From: Allium sativum
Lineage: Eukaryota; Streptophyta; Magnoliopsida; Asparagales; Amaryllidaceae
Length of the DNA: 64,000 nt
NCBI GenBank assembly: GCA_030737875.1
Contig: CM060926.1
Span: forward strand, 165,241,579 to 165,305,578
Direction of reading: 5' to 3'
Position 1 is the first letter of the stretch; each line of letters begins with the position of its first letter. The notes beneath the pieces were generated by a model. It saw only the letters and a program-made list of their open reading frames with translations, ran no database searches and was not told where the DNA came from. A program made the position numbers and the translations under genes. Of the stretch, positions 35,081-46,830 are shown one piece after another.

Positions 35081-35932
35081 AATAAGGCGATGAACAATAA
35101 GGTTGAATTCATTATGTCCAATCATACATGGGAATTGGTTGATTTACCTTAAGGATGTAAGACCTTAGGTAATAAATGGATATTTAAAAAGAAATTGAAA
35201 CCTAATGGTTCGATAGACAAGTACAAAGCTCGTAGTCCAAGGATCTAGATAAAAGGAAGACCTGGATTGTTTTAATACATATTAACCAGTAACATGGATA
35301 AGATAGCTTATTACAATCCGTACATGACTTAAAAATACATCAAATGGATGTTAATACAACATCCTTGAATGGTGAACTAGAGGAAGAAATCTATATGAAA
35401 CAATGTGAAGGATTTATGAGCTTAGAAAATGAGAATAAAGCTTGCAAATTGGTAAAATCTGTTTATGGCCTTAAGCAAGCTCCAAAACAGCGGCATGAGA
35501 AGTTTGATAAAGCTATGTTATCAAATGGATTCATGATAAATGAATCAGATAAATGTGTGTATATAAAACACACATACATATTGGATTTGTCATTGTTGGT
35601 CTCTATGTTGATGACCTGTTGATTCTAGGCAATAACAAGGCCATAATAGGATTTACAAAGCATAAGTTATCCTCTAGACTCGATTTGAAAGACCTAGGAC
35701 TGGATGATGTTACATTGGGTGTAAAAATTCTGAGAACACCACATGGATATGCATCACCAAAATACTTGAAAAATTCAACCAATATAATCTAACTATAGCA
35801 AAATCACCAGTAGATATGAACCAAAATTGGGAAAAGAACATTGGTGATGATATCTACCAGTTAGAATACTCTCGTATACTAGGAAGTATCATGTATGTAC
35901 TAGGCCTGATATCGCATATGCTGTAAGCAAAC
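35081..35932 (+). pseudogene. Copia reverse transcriptase, interrupted
   Basis: Segments in several frames: NHTWELVDLP and NKWIFKKKL (35120-35200), MDVNTTSLNGELEEEIYMKQ (35344), KLVKSVYGLKQAPKQ (35450), and YVDDLLIL (35604-35627), the catalytic YVDD box. It continues to RPDIAYAVSK (about 35905) and is then cut by the gypsy LTR at 35933. At least one frameshift separates the GLKQAP part from YVDD, and an in-frame stop follows DLP. Confidence 0.85.
35928..35932. repeat. Target site duplication, left
   Basis: CAAAC, identical to 47635-47639, flanking the gypsy element inside the copia RT-RNase H junction. Confidence 0.95.
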
Positions 35933-36573
35933 TGTAACACCCCACGCCCGCTATGGTCACTCACTAAGGGAATGCCATAGCATCGGTGGAGTATTTTAGT
36001 GAATATAGAACAGAAAAATTACAACAAGACAGATATAAATAGTACTTGAAATTTAAAACATCATCTCATAACAGCGGAAATAAACATGTCTGGTTACATC
36101 ATAAAACCATGATAAAAGTCAAGTACAATATCCATCAAAATAAAGAAGTACATAATCCCACTCTCTCATACAATAGCCAGAACAAAAGAAAAGATAACTG
36201 GATAACTGGAGCTTTACATCTATCCAAGCTCCTAAAGACTGGAACAGCAATCCGATCAAGCTCCACTACTGCTAGGATCCACCGTAGGACCTGAGGGTTG
36301 GGAAAAAGATAAAAACAACGGGGTCAGACATAAGTCTGAGCGAGTCCTATAACTTTAACAATACAATCATTAAAGTAACCAGAGAAGATATAAACTTGAC
36401 CCACGGTAATGTCTGAGGATGAATGGCTACACTAAGCAGCTTGATAGACTTAGGATAAACTAAGATAACCGTAAAGACGCATCTACCCACCCAAGGATAA
36501 TTACTAACTGCACCACACCAGTCATTTCTTCTTAAAGGTTGATCCCTTCCAAGGACTTAGAAAATTTTTCCCC

Positions 36574-36712
36574 GGTAGTCTCGTATACCCCTAGCTGACT
36601 ACATAGGTGCCGTCTGCCCCTATCTCCACTAGGTGTACTTAGTAATTTTACCCAGTAGTTCCGTGTACCCCTACATAGGTGCCGTCTGCCCCTATCTTTA
36701 TTAGGTGTACCC
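36574..36712. repeat. Imperfect tandem duplication in the gypsy LTR
   Basis: Two copies of a block containing ACATAGGTGCCGTCTGCCCC and TAGGTGTAC, about 80 bp apart; also in the other LTR at 45005-45143. Confidence 0.75.
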
Positions 36713-37246
36713 ACTACTCCCCAGCGATCGGCTCCCTACCATAGATACCCGTGCTGGTCCCACAGTGGGGTGTATCACTCCCCTAAAGTGGCTACCTGAT
36801 AATATCAACGGTGCACGACTTTATATCTACACGATGCAACAACGGCTTATCTACCAGCCCGGGCCCACACACGCATATGAAACCCGTTGGACTTGCGTTG
36901 CCACCGCTAACCCGTTTTGGCCTCTTATAATCAAGCCCAATATGCGTGTCCCGTCACTCGACATGGGTCGAGCCCACAAAGATACGTTTGGGATATTGGT
37001 TGAAATGGGCCCCCACAAGCTACCCACCTAAGCTTGTCACTTATCTAGTGTATCCCACTTAACCCTTTAATCATGTTTAATTACATGTTTCACTTGGTTA
37101 AGTATTCTAATCGTATTTTCTATTGCCACCCAAGGCAACCCACTAGATTCCACATGCCACCCAAGGCACCCACTTAACCCCTCATGTCCCACTACATGCT
37201 AATATGGTTAAGTGTTTCTTAATTAATTAAGACCGTGATCTCCCAT

Positions 37247-37344
37247 AAAGACCTCCCACATTAGACTGGCTGTTATGACCGCCTGGTTAAGCCGGTAGGG
37301 TCCGGGCAGTCTTACGTCATAACAGAGTCTAACCTCGTGTCTTT
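37247..37344 (-). ncRNA. Candidate structured leader hairpin H1 (3' LTR)
   Basis: Three stacked stems. P1: AAAGAC (37247-37252) with GTCTTT (37339-37344). P2: TTAGACT (37261-37267) with AGTCTAA (37326-37332). P3: CTGTTATGAC (37270-37279) with GTCATAACAG (37316-37325). A 2-base bulge separates P2 and P3 on one side only. The 36-base apical loop contains GGTTAAGCCGGT and GGGTCCGGGCAGT. A second hairpin with the same plan follows at 37371. Not a known RNA family to me; expressed status unknown. Confidence 0.7.
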
Positions 37345-37370
37345 ACTTTAATCACGTATTTAATTTATGG

Positions 37371-37469
37371 CTAAGACCTCTCACATTGGGCTAACATTTG
37401 TAGCAACTGGTTAAGCCGGTTGGGTCCGGGCAGTTTTACACTACAAATGAGTCCAACCTCGTGTCTTAG
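37371..37469 (-). ncRNA. Candidate structured leader hairpin H2 (3' LTR)
   Basis: Same plan as H1. P1: CTAAGAC (37371-37377) with GTCTTAG (37463-37469). P2: TTGGGCT (37386-37392) with AGTCCAA (37450-37456), one G-T pair. P3: CATTTGTAG (37395-37403) with CTACAAATG (37441-37449). The 2-base bulge is in the same place. The apical GGTTAAGCCGGT and GGGTCCGGGCAGT are conserved while the stems differ from H1. Confidence 0.7.
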
Positions 37470-37784
37470 TCGATTAATTACACCTAATTAATCACCCCCA
37501 TATTAATTATCCCTAATTAATATCAAGTTCTCCATAACATGGGTAGACCTAACTCAATAGGTAAATTCCCATGGGGTAGACCTAACTCAATAGCTAAATT
37601 CCCACTTATGGTAATTTATTTTTATGGTATGCTTAATCATACCCAATCATACATTTATTAACATATTTACCAACCCCATCGTTCCCCACGTAAATCGTTC
37701 TCATGACATAGAAAAGGGGAAGATCCATTGCAATTATCATGGGTTTAGCATATAACTTTGTCATGGGTTAAGAGGATGTCAACT

Positions 37785-38415
37785 TGCATATATGAGCACA
37801 TATTAACCCAACTATATTTAACCCAAACTTGCATATTATCATACACATGATTTGTATAACATGTTGCATATGAGCTTGCATATTATCATACACATATCTT
37901 GCATAACATGTTGAACTTGCATATAAGCTTTCTCATAACTTGCATAACATGTTAAACATGCATTTAAGCATACACATAACTTGCATAAGCATTCACATAC
38001 TTGCATAAGCATTCACATACTTGCATAAGCATTCACATACTTGCATAAGCATTCACATACTTGCATAAGCATGCATAACTTGCATATCATGTTAAACTTG
38101 CATTTAAGCATATACACAACTTGCATATGAACTTGCATATCAACCTACACATAACTTACATAACATCATACATATGACTTGCATATAAACTTGCATAACT
38201 CACTTTGTTAAACATGCATAAATCCACTTGTTAAATATGCATAAACCCACATATTAAACATGCATAAATCCACTTGTTAAATTTGCATAAACCCACATAT
38301 TAATCATGCATAAACCCATTTATTAAACATGCATAAACCAACTTGTTAAGCATGCATAAACCAACTTATCAAACATGCATAAACTCACTTATTAATTATG
38401 CATAAACATAGAAAA
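37785..38415. repeat. TGCATA-rich tandem repeats, 3' LTR
   Basis: Clusters of CTTGCATAAGCATTCACATA (20 bp, four copies near 37980-38060) and about 20-23-bp units with ACATGCATAAACC and CACTTGTTAA. They lie 0.3-0.95 kb downstream of the TATA box. Confidence 0.85.
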
Positions 38416-38729
38416 ACATAGAGTAGCATATCATTACAAATGATTCAAACTCACTAATCCGCATCTAAGACCATAAGTCTCATTACACCCAATCTACTTA
38501 CTTTAACAATTGATGTTAAAGTGATAGAAACTCACCAAAACCAAGATTAGCAAACTTATGAAGTGGAATTAGTTGCTAACTATGAAGATGGTGATGATTA
38601 GAGATTGATATGAGAGGGATTAGCTTGCAACTTCCTTCTTAAATTAGTGGAGGCTCCTTCTAGGATTTAATTTGGCGGCATGAGGCCATCATTTCTATTT
38701 TTAGTATGGATTAGGGTAGGTTTAGGGTG

Positions 38730-38738
38730 TATTTATAG
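38730..38738 (-). promoter_or_regulatory. TATA box, 3' LTR
   Basis: CTATAAATA on the minus strand, about 485 bp from the U3 end of the LTR. The same box is in the other LTR at 47141-47149. Confidence 0.75.
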
Positions 38739-38873
38739 ATTAGGAGAGTGTTTTAGGCCCATAGATTAACCCTAGATTAGATTAGGTCCGTTAGATTTAG
38801 GAAATCTCTAGAACCCAGCCCAGCCCTAGCAGAAAACCAGATCTGGTGCACCCAAGCCCCCTGGTTCGAGACG

Positions 38874-38948
38874 CCATGTCGACAGGCAAGTCGACAGGCA
38901 AGTCGACTCCCCCTGTCGACAGGCCTGTCGACAGCCCTGTCGACATGG
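38874..38948. promoter_or_regulatory. Six phased GTCGAC motifs in U3, 3' LTR
   Basis: GTCGAC starts at 38878, 38890, 38902, 38915, 38927 and 38939, a 12-13-bp spacing. The cluster is bounded by 13-bp inverted arms CCATGTCGACAGG (38874-38886) and CCTGTCGACATGG (38936-38948). It lies 140-210 bp upstream of the TATA box. Confidence 0.8.
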
Positions 38949-39222
38949 TCAAGGCGGGAATTCTCCCGCCTGGCCCCGCTGGTTCTAATTTGAAATCTGA
39001 TTTTAAATTTCTAAATCTGTTTTTAACTTTGAATTTTCTGCAAACTTCTTTGGGCCATAACTGGGCCATACGGACTCCGATTCTCGAAAACTCGGACTCT
39101 ATTTCGCGTATTTTTCCGAGACGAACGCAATAACGCAGCCCGTTACCCCCAATTCCCACATCTGAGATTATTTATCCTGTAATTAGTGAATTTTAGTATT
39201 AGCTAAAATTCGGGGTGTTACA

Positions 39223-39235
39223 TTCTCCCCTCCTT
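39223..39235 (-). other. Polypurine tract
   Basis: AAGGAGGGGAGAA on the minus strand, directly against the 3' LTR start TGTAACACCCC. It is preceded by a CGGGGACGAAAT word. Confidence 0.92.
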
Positions 39236-39744
39236 AAAGGATTTCGTCCCCGAAATCTCTAAGCTAAGGAGAATGTATATCCTACCATCCAAACAACCAT
39301 CTACTCAATCCATCAAAACACGGGCATCCATTGTCCTTAAAACAATTTCTAATGATGTATGAGCATATGCAAAAAGGTGTGTGTATATGTTCCCTATCTA
39401 ATGTATGAACATATGCAAACCATGATAGTGCCATGCATCCATTATGTATGCGAGAGAACCCTATCGACACATACAATATCTACATGAGTGCACAATCATT
39501 CACCAAAATGCATCATCCATATGATAACACAATCATTATACATCCATAAATATAGCTTCCTACACACAATTTTATGCAATATGCAATATGAAGTGACTGA
39601 GCCGATCTAGTGCCTAGAGTGTGTGTACATGCATCCACGAGCAACCGCTAGCAAACACTTGCATCCACTTGCATCCATCAACCATAACATGTCTCAAACA
39701 CATGTTTCAACCATAGGTTTACCCTATCTAAAGGTCAAACAGTA
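39223..39744 (-). other. Untranslated tail of the gypsy internal region
   Basis: About 520 bp between the end of the polyprotein frame and the 3' LTR. Apart from the polypurine tract I see no gene; short repeats of ATGCA and CATCCA occur. Confidence 0.7.
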
Positions 39745-41955
39745 CTAACGAGAGGATATACTAAAGATAAGATAAGTACTAGACAACGATAGAGGAGAAA
39801 GTAAAGACATACCCTCAAAAAGAAATGGGTACAATGAACGCATCTTCGCTTCCGTCTCCCAAGTTGCGTTGCTCTCATCTTCTCCCCATTGCACTTTGAC
39901 TAGCTGAACCTCTCGATTCCTCAGTTTCCTAGTCTCTGTCCCAAGGATGCGAGTAGGAGCTCGCCGAATCGTCGCATCATGCTCTACCTCTACATCTCTA
40001 AGCAAGCTCGGCTCTACCACCTCTGCTGTCTCATGTAAGCACTTCCTCAGATGTGATATATGGAATACATCATGAACACCACTAAGTCTGTCAGGCAACT
40101 CTACCCTATATGCCATCCGTCCAATCCTTTCCTTAATAGGAAACGGCCCAACAAACCTCGGTGCTAACTTCCCAACGGATCCAAAGCGAACAACATTTCT
40201 CAACGGAGATACTTTGACAAAAACCATGTCCCCAACCTCAAACTCAAGATCCGTCCTTCTCTTGTCCGCATAAGATTTTTGCCTATCCTGCGCTGCTTTC
40301 ATCCTTCTTCGAATTAAGTCAATCTTCTCAGAAGTCTCCCTAACCATATCAGGCCCAAGCAAGATCTTATCCGTAGATTCCCACCAACATGTAGGTGATC
40401 GACAAGGCCTTCCATAGAGAGCTTCGAAAGGAGCCATACCAATACTGGACTGAAAGCTGTTATTATATGCGAACTCCACCAATGGAAGATGCTCTTCCCA
40501 TGTACCTCCAAAATCTAAGATACAAAGCCTCAAAAGGTCTTCTAGAACACGATTCACCCTCTCAGTCTGGCCGTCTGTCTGAGGATGATATGCGGTGCTC
40601 AGACACAATTGAGTCCCCACTGCTTCTTGCAAACTTCTCCAGAACTCGCTAGTGAAGATAGGATCTCGATCACTCACTATGCTAGAGGGTACCCCATGCA
40701 ATCGAACTATCTCTCGAAGATATACAGAAGCTAGCCATGGAGCGGTCCTCTTGCTCTTCACAGGTATGAAATGGGCGCTCTTAGTAAGTCTGTCTACCAC
40801 CACCCAAATTCCTGTATTACCCTTCCTCGATCTGGGTAACCCGTCAATAAAATCCATCGAGACGCTATCCCACTTCCATTGCGGAACTTCCAATGGGTGA
40901 AGCAACCCACCAGGTTTCTTTTGCTCCGCCTTCACTTGTTGGCACACCGAGCATTGAGCGACATACTCGGCCACATCTTTCTTCATACCGGCCCAGAAGA
41001 AAACCCTCTTCATGTCTCGGTACATCTTGTCCCCACCGGGATGAATGGTCATCCTAGAACGGTGTGCCTCATCAAGAATAGCCTTCCTCAAACCCTCGTC
41101 TTGCGGTACACAAAGTCTACCGTCTCTACGCAAGCACCCCCTATCGTCTAGGGTGTACCTACTCAAATGGCTGGATGACTCCCCCCTTATGAGCTTCTCT
41201 ACCAACTCAACCAACTGTGGGTCGTCCCTCTGTGCTTCTCCAATCCGCCCCAAAAGAGTAGGTCTAACCTCCAAGGATGCTAGCAAACCGGGTACATAAT
41301 CAATGGAAGGTCTGAAATCAAACATCGAGATAAATTCCAAGCTTCGTCGTTCCACGAACAATGGACTCAAGGACAACCTCTTCCTGCTCAAGGCGTCCGC
41401 CACCATGTTACCCTTGCCAGGGGTATACGCTATCTCGAAATCATAGGATGCTAAGAATTCCATCCACCTTTGCTGTCTCAGATTCAAATCCTTCTGAGAA
41501 AACAAGTACTTCAATGATTTGTGGTCAGTGAACAATTCGAATCTCTCACCAAGAAGATAATGGCGCCAAATCTTAAGCGCAAAAACAATAGCGGCCAACT
41601 CTAAATCATGGGTAGGGTAATTTTTCTCATGTGCCCTCAACTGCCTTCCACCATAGGCTATCACCCTTCCCTCTTGCATTAAGACTGCGCCCAGCCATGT
41701 CCCACAAGCATCAGTATAGACAACAAATGGCTTGCTCCCATCTGGCAACACTAAAACTGGAGCGGTGGTTAAAGCTCTCTTTAACCGTCGGAACGCATCA
41801 TCACAATCTACGTCCCATGTGAAAACAAGATTCTTCTTTGTTAAGCGGGTTAATGGGGCTGATCTCTTTGCGAAGTCTTTGATAAACTTCCTATAATAAC
41901 CCGCCAACCCCAAGAAACTTCTTACTTCGGTAGCATTTTTCGGAACCCTCCAATC
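39745..41955 (-). pseudogene. pol: Gypsy pol, second part: RT end, RNase H, integrase, chromodomain
   Basis: This frame continues directly, in the same frame, after an in-frame TAG at 41956-41958. Its first ATG (41913) gives 722 residues. From that ATG: RT C-terminus (1-60); RNase H with D68 in YTDAC, E105 and D130 in FTDHKSL; integrase zinc-binding H284, H291, C321, C324; integrase core D354, D415 and E451 (MDFI, SDRD, QTERVN); GPF motif at 589-591; chromodomain 651-700 with LVKVQW and ATWE. These activities make the RNA-DNA hybrid-derived DNA and insert it; the chromodomain is thought to steer insertion to marked chromatin. All catalytic residues are present. Because of the upstream stop it would not be made as part of the normal polyprotein without readthrough. 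Confidence 0.93.
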
Positions 41956-44124
41956 CTAAATTGATACTACCTTCGCGGGATCCACAGCTATCCCTTCCTT
42001 GGAGACCACGTGCCCCAAGAACCGCACCTCTTTCCGCCAGAAGTGACATTTAGAGAATTTAGCCTTAAGGCTATGTGCCCGAAGAGTCTTCAATACCTCC
42101 CCAAGATGTAGGGCATGCTCTTCTTCACTCTTAGAAAATACTAAGATATCATCCACAAAGACCACCACGAATTTATTAAGGAACTCCCTGAACACCCTAC
42201 TCATCAAATCAACAAAGTATGCAGGGGCGTTCGTCAACCCAAATGGCATCACCAGCCACTCATAGAAACCATCCGGAGTTCTGAAGGCAGTCTTGTCTAT
42301 GCTATCCTCAGCCACCCTCAACTGATGAAACCCCGTGGCTAAGTCCAACTGAGAAAATACTGAAGCGCCAACCAACTGATCGAAAAGATCATCAATCCTC
42401 GGCAATGGGTGTCTATTCTTCTTTGTGAGCTTGTTGAGTTCTCTATAGTCTACACAAAGTCTGAGGGACCCATCCGCCTTCGTAGCAAATACTACTGGAG
42501 CACCCCACTCCGATATACTTCGTCTTATGAACCCCTTCTCAAGCAACTCCCCTACTTGCTTATGGAGTTCCCTCCTCTCACGAGGAGCCATGTGGCGCAC
42601 TGGTAAGGATACAGGTTTAGCATTATCCACCAGATATATTCGGAAGTCAATCTCCCGCTTCGGAGGTAAGCCCTTCACCTCCTCAAACACATCCGGATAT
42701 TCCCGGACCACTCTAACAGATTGCAAACTCTCGACCGAAGCGTCAAGCGATTCAAGATAACTTAGCATAACAGAGTCCCTGGGATTACAAGAAATCTCGA
42801 GAGTGTTACCCAAGCGGGTCATGAGCCTAACAACTCTCCTTTCGCAATCAAGAACGGCACCATTACTGGATAACCAGTCCATGCCCAAAATCAACCCATA
42901 GCCCGTGAAGCCCAACACAAAAGCATCACACCTAAACTCAATGCTAAGTATAGAAATCTTCAAACCCAAACATATCATGGACAAATAAGTGGAGCCCCCA
43001 TTTGGGTTTGAAACAACCAAGGGATCATCTACCAGACTGGTGTCTAAGTGCAGTGACTCAACTAATGATGAGGAGATAAACGAATGCGATGCGCCTGAAT
43101 CAAACAATGTACGGACAGGATGATCAAATAGAAAAACCAGACTTTCAACGGAGATAGTTCTACCTCTTTCCTGAATTGGTGGGACTGCGAGAGCCTGTAC
43201 TTGCCCCCTAGCCTGACTCGGTGCCATAAGAGCTTGCACCTGTCCTCCTGAGGTAGACCCCGTCCTTTGCCCCTTCTTAGGACAATCTTTCACTAGATGC
43301 CCTGCTTCGCCACAGTGGAAGCAGCCAGTCTTCTTCTTCTTACGACAATCCTTGCTTAGGTGGCCAGGTGTCCCACAATTGAAACACTTCTTCTTCTTGC
43401 CCTTGCCACCGTTGCCTTTCCCACCTTTGCTTTGCTGTTGTTGCTGAGGTCTCTTTTGATATCCCTTCTTCTCGGGTGCCCTATTAACATTGGGACCCTT
43501 CTCTTCTTCATACATGAGTGCCATGTCAACTAGCTTCTCAAAGGTGGCCCCCATAGGGATATGAGTCATAGCCAACCCATGCATCGGTTCATTCAAGCCT
43601 TTCACGAACCTCAAAGCCTTCTTCTCCGGTGTATTCACCATGTCTAGGCCAAATCTTGCCAATTGATTAAACTTGTTGACATATTCCTTCACTGAGAGAT
43701 TTCCTTGCTTTAGAGTCAAGAATCTTTCCATATACAAGTTTTCCTCCGCCCTTGAGAGAAACTTTGCCACAAATCTTTGCCTAAAATCCGCCCAAGAGTC
43801 AACGGGGCGTTCTCCATTAGTGACCTCCCACCAGAATGAGGCCTCTCCCTTCATTAACCAAGCAGCCAACTTGATTTTCTTTCCTTCTTCCATCTCAAAG
43901 ATATCTATCAATTCTTCCACCTCCTTAAGCCAATCTCTAGCCTCCACAAAAGTTTCAGATCCTTGAAAAGGTTTCCCTCCCATAGCTTTAAATTCCTTGC
44001 AAGTCTTAGCAAAAGTATCCGTGCGAGGAGGAGGGGGAGGAGGAAGATCGGGTGCTACGGTTGGTGGAGGAACATTTGCTGGACCCGCAGTGGTGGCCCT
44101 AGCCTCCATCAATCTCCTATACAT
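41956..44124 (-). CDS. gag-pol: Gypsy gag-protease-reverse transcriptase, truncated by in-frame stop
   Basis: The 722-residue frame contains a proline-rich N-terminus, gag capsid region (about 50-205), two CCHC zinc knuckles (C247 to C260 and C268 to C281), aspartic protease DSGA at 342-345, and reverse transcriptase (about 495-715) with LDLATGF, the MPFGLTNAP motif and the catalytic FVDD at 656-659. It ends at a TAG within the RT C-terminal region; the next part stays in frame. The chosen ATG (44124) is the first in this frame. A better-placed upstream ATG at 44168 opens a 19-codon frame in another frame that ends at TGA just past 44124, so a small indel seems to have displaced the true start. 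Del/Tekay type by domain content. Confidence 0.93.
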   Translation of the reverse strand: MYRRLMEARATTAGPANVPPPTVAPDLPPPPPPRTDTFAKTCKEFKAMGGKPFQGSETFVEARDWLKEVEELIDIFEMEEGKKIKLAAWLMKGEASFWWEVTNGERPVDSWADFRQRFVAKFLSRAEENLYMERFLTLKQGNLSVKEYVNKFNQLARFGLDMVNTPEKKALRFVKGLNEPMHGLAMTHIPMGATFEKLVDMALMYEEEKGPNVNRAPEKKGYQKRPQQQQQSKGGKGNGGKGKKKKCFNCGTPGHLSKDCRKKKKTGCFHCGEAGHLVKDCPKKGQRTGSTSGGQVQALMAPSQARGQVQALAVPPIQERGRTISVESLVFLFDHPVRTLFDSGASHSFISSSLVESLHLDTSLVDDPLVVSNPNGGSTYLSMICLGLKISILSIEFRCDAFVLGFTGYGLILGMDWLSSNGAVLDCERRVVRLMTRLGNTLEISCNPRDSVMLSYLESLDASVESLQSVRVVREYPDVFEEVKGLPPKREIDFRIYLVDNAKPVSLPVRHMAPRERRELHKQVGELLEKGFIRRSISEWGAPVVFATKADGSLRLCVDYRELNKLTKKNRHPLPRIDDLFDQLVGASVFSQLDLATGFHQLRVAEDSIDKTAFRTPDGFYEWLVMPFGLTNAPAYFVDLMSRVFREFLNKFVVVFVDDILVFSKSEEEHALHLGEVLKTLRAHSLKAKFSKCHFWRKEVRFLGHVVSKEGIAVDPAKVVSI

Positions 44125-44348
44125 GCTGGTACCGTCACACCCTCCGGAAAGTTAAGATTCTCGGCCATGCTGAAACGAAAAAGGAAAGATTCAAAAAGGA
44201 GAATTCGAAGGATATAGATATGGCTATTGGGGATTATGCTTTTCTTTCAAAAACTTTTCTCTTTAAAGACATGTTTTTGAAAATATCTTTTCCAAAAATG
44301 TTTTAGAAAAATAGTTTTCTAAAATTTTTATCTGTTCCGGTAACCTTT
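44125..44348 (-). other. Leader between primer binding site and gag
   Basis: About 220 bp with an AT-rich stretch and an upstream ATG at 44168 followed by TGA after 19 codons. That short frame reads [10 protein letters not shown], which looks like a displaced gag N-terminus. Confidence 0.6.
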
Positions 44349-44360
44349 GCTCTGATACCA
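44349..44360 (-). promoter_or_regulatory. Primer binding site for initiator tRNA-Met
   Basis: TGGTATCAGAGC on the minus strand, two bases from the 5' LTR end at 44363. Confidence 0.95.
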
Positions 44361-45677
44361 CGTGTAACACCCCACGCCCGCTATGGTCACTCACTAAGGG
44401 AATGCCATAGCATCGGTGGAGTATTTTAGTGAATATAGAACAGAAAAATTACAACAAGACAGATATAAATAGTACTTGAAATTTAAAACATCATCTCATA
44501 ACAGCGGAAATAAACATGTCTGGTTACATCATAAAACCATGATAAAAGTCAAGTACAATATCCATCAAAATAAAGAAGTACATAATCCCACTCTCTCATA
44601 CAATAGCCAGAACAAAAGAAAAGATAACTGGATAACTGGAGCTTTACATCTATCCAAGCTCCTAAAGACTGGAACAGCAATCCGATCAAGCTCCACTACT
44701 GCTAGGATCCACCGTAGGACCTGAGGGTTGGGAAAAAGATAAAAAACAACGGGGTCAGACATAAGTCTGAGCGAGTCCTATAACTTTAACAATACAATCA
44801 TTAAAGTAACCAGAGAAGATATAAACTTGACCCACGGTAATGTCTGAGGATGAATGGCTACACTAAGCAGCTTGATAGACTTAGGATAAACTAAGATAAC
44901 CGTAAAGACGCATCTACCCACCCAAGGATAATTACTAACTGCACCACACCAGTCATTTCTTCTTAAAGGTTGATCCCTTCCAAGGACTTAGAAAATTTTT
45001 CCCCGGTAGTCTCGTATACCCCTAGCTGACTACATAGGTGCCGTCTGCCCCTATCTCCACTAGGTGTACTTAGTAATTTTACCCAGTAGTTCCGTGTACC
45101 CCTACATAGGTGTCGTCTGCCCCTATCTTTATTAGGTGTACCCACTACTCCCCAGCGATCGGCTCCCTACCGTAGATACCCATGCTGGTCCCACAGTGGG
45201 GTGTATCACTCCCCTAAAGTGGCTACCTGATAATATCAACGGTGCACGGCTTTATATCTACACGATGCAACAACGGCTTATCTACCAGCCCGGGCCCACA
45301 CACGCATATGAAACCCGTTGGACTTGCGTTGCCACCGCTAACCCGTTTTGGCCTCTTATAATCAAGCCCAATATGCGTGTCCCGTCACTCGACATGGGTC
45401 GAGCCCACAAAGATACGTTTGGGATATTGGTTGAAATGGGCCCCCACAAGCTACCCACCTAAGCTTGTCACTTATCTAGTGTATCCCACTTAACCCTTTA
45501 ATCATGTTTAATTACATGTTTCACTTGGTTAAGTATTCTAATCGTATTTTCTATTGCCACCCAAGGCAACCCACTAGATTCCACATGCCACCCAAGGCAC
45601 CCACTTAACCCCTCATGTCCCACTACATGCTAATATGGTTAAGTGTTTCTTAATTAATTAAGACCGTGATCTCCCAT

Positions 45678-45900
45678 AAAGACCTCCCACATTAGACTGG
45701 CTGTTATGACCGCCTGGTTAAGCCGGTAGGGTCCGGGCAGTCTTACGTCATAACAGAGTCTAACCTCGTGTCTTTACTTTAATCACGTATTTAATTTATG
45801 GCTAAGACCTCTCACATTGGGCTGACATTTGTAGCAACTGGTTAAGCCGGTTGGGTCCGGGCAGTTTTACACTACAAATGAGTCCAACCTCGTGTCTTAG
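45678..45900 (-). ncRNA. Hairpins H1 and H2, copy in the 5' LTR
   Basis: Same pair as 37247-37469, in the LTR that supplies the leader of the genomic RNA. It lies about 1.25-1.5 kb downstream of the TATA box and about 1.3-1.5 kb before the primer binding site. One A/G change occurs in the 2-base bulge of H2 and leaves the stems intact. Confidence 0.68.
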
Positions 45901-46199
45901 TCGATTAATTACACCTAATTAATCACCCCCATATTAATTATCCCTAATTAATATCAAGTTCTCCATAACATGGGTAGACCTAACTCAATAGGTAAATTCC
46001 CATGGGGTAGACCTAACTCAATAGGTAAATTCCCACTTATGGTAATTTATTTTTATGGTATGCTTAATCATACCCAATCATACATTTATTAACATATTTA
46101 CCAACCCCATCGTTCCCCACGTAAATCGTTCTCATGACATAGAAAAGGGGAAGATCCATTGCAATTATCATGGGTTTAGCATATAACTTTGTCATGGGT

Positions 46200-46830
46200 T
46201 AAGAGGATGTCAACTTGCATATATGAGCACATATTAACCCAACTATATTTAACCCAAACTTGCATATTATCATACACATGATTTGCATAACATGTTGCAT
46301 ATGAGCTTGCATATTATCATACACATTTCTTGCATAACATGTTGAACTTGCATATAAGCTTTCTCATAACTTGCATAACATGTTAAACATGCATTTAAGC
46401 ATACACATAACTTGCATAAGCATTCACATACTTGCATAAGCATTCACATACTTGCATAAGCATTCACATACTTGCATAAGCATGCATAACTTGCATATCA
46501 TGTTAAACTTGCATTTAAGCATATACACAACTTGCATATGAACTTGCATATCAACCTACACATAACTTACATAATATCATACGTATGACTTGCATATAAA
46601 CTTGCATAACTCACTTTGTTAAACATGCATAAATCCACTTGTTAAATATGCATAAACCCACATATTAAACATGCATAAATCCACTTGTTAAATATGCATA
46701 AACCCACATATTAATCATGCATAAACCCATTTATTAAACATTCATAAACCAACTTGTTAAGCATGCATAAACCAACTTATCAAACATGCATAAACTCACT
46801 TATTAATTATGCATAAACATAGAAAAACAT
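46200..46830. repeat. TGCATA-rich tandem repeats, 5' LTR
   Basis: As in the other LTR but with three copies of the 20-bp unit; the copy number difference is the largest change between the two LTRs. Confidence 0.85.

Larger units (their letters stand above)
35933..39222 (-). repeat. 3' LTR of the gypsy element
   Basis: 3,290 bp bounded by TGTAACACCCC and GGGGTGTTACA. From right to left (the direction of transcription) it has a GTCGAC cluster, a TATA box, TGCATA-rich tandem repeats, a pair of large hairpins, and a tandem-duplicated block (36574-36712). It has four copies of the 20-bp CTTGCATAAGCATTCACATA repeat against three in the other LTR. Open frames such as 36046-36294, 36705-37031 and 38797-39159 recur in both LTRs simply because the LTRs are identical. 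Confidence 0.95.

Noticed and set aside
36705..37031. 108-codon frame present in both gypsy LTRs (also 45136-45462)
   Set aside because: Its presence in both copies follows from LTR identity. No domain is recognisable, and it is antisense to element transcription.
40395..41299. Plus-strand frames opposite the pol gene
   Set aside because: They are antisense shadows of the integrase region.
44349..44360. Possible tRNA-Met gene fragment
   Set aside because: Only the 12 bases of a primer binding site are present, with no tRNA body around them.
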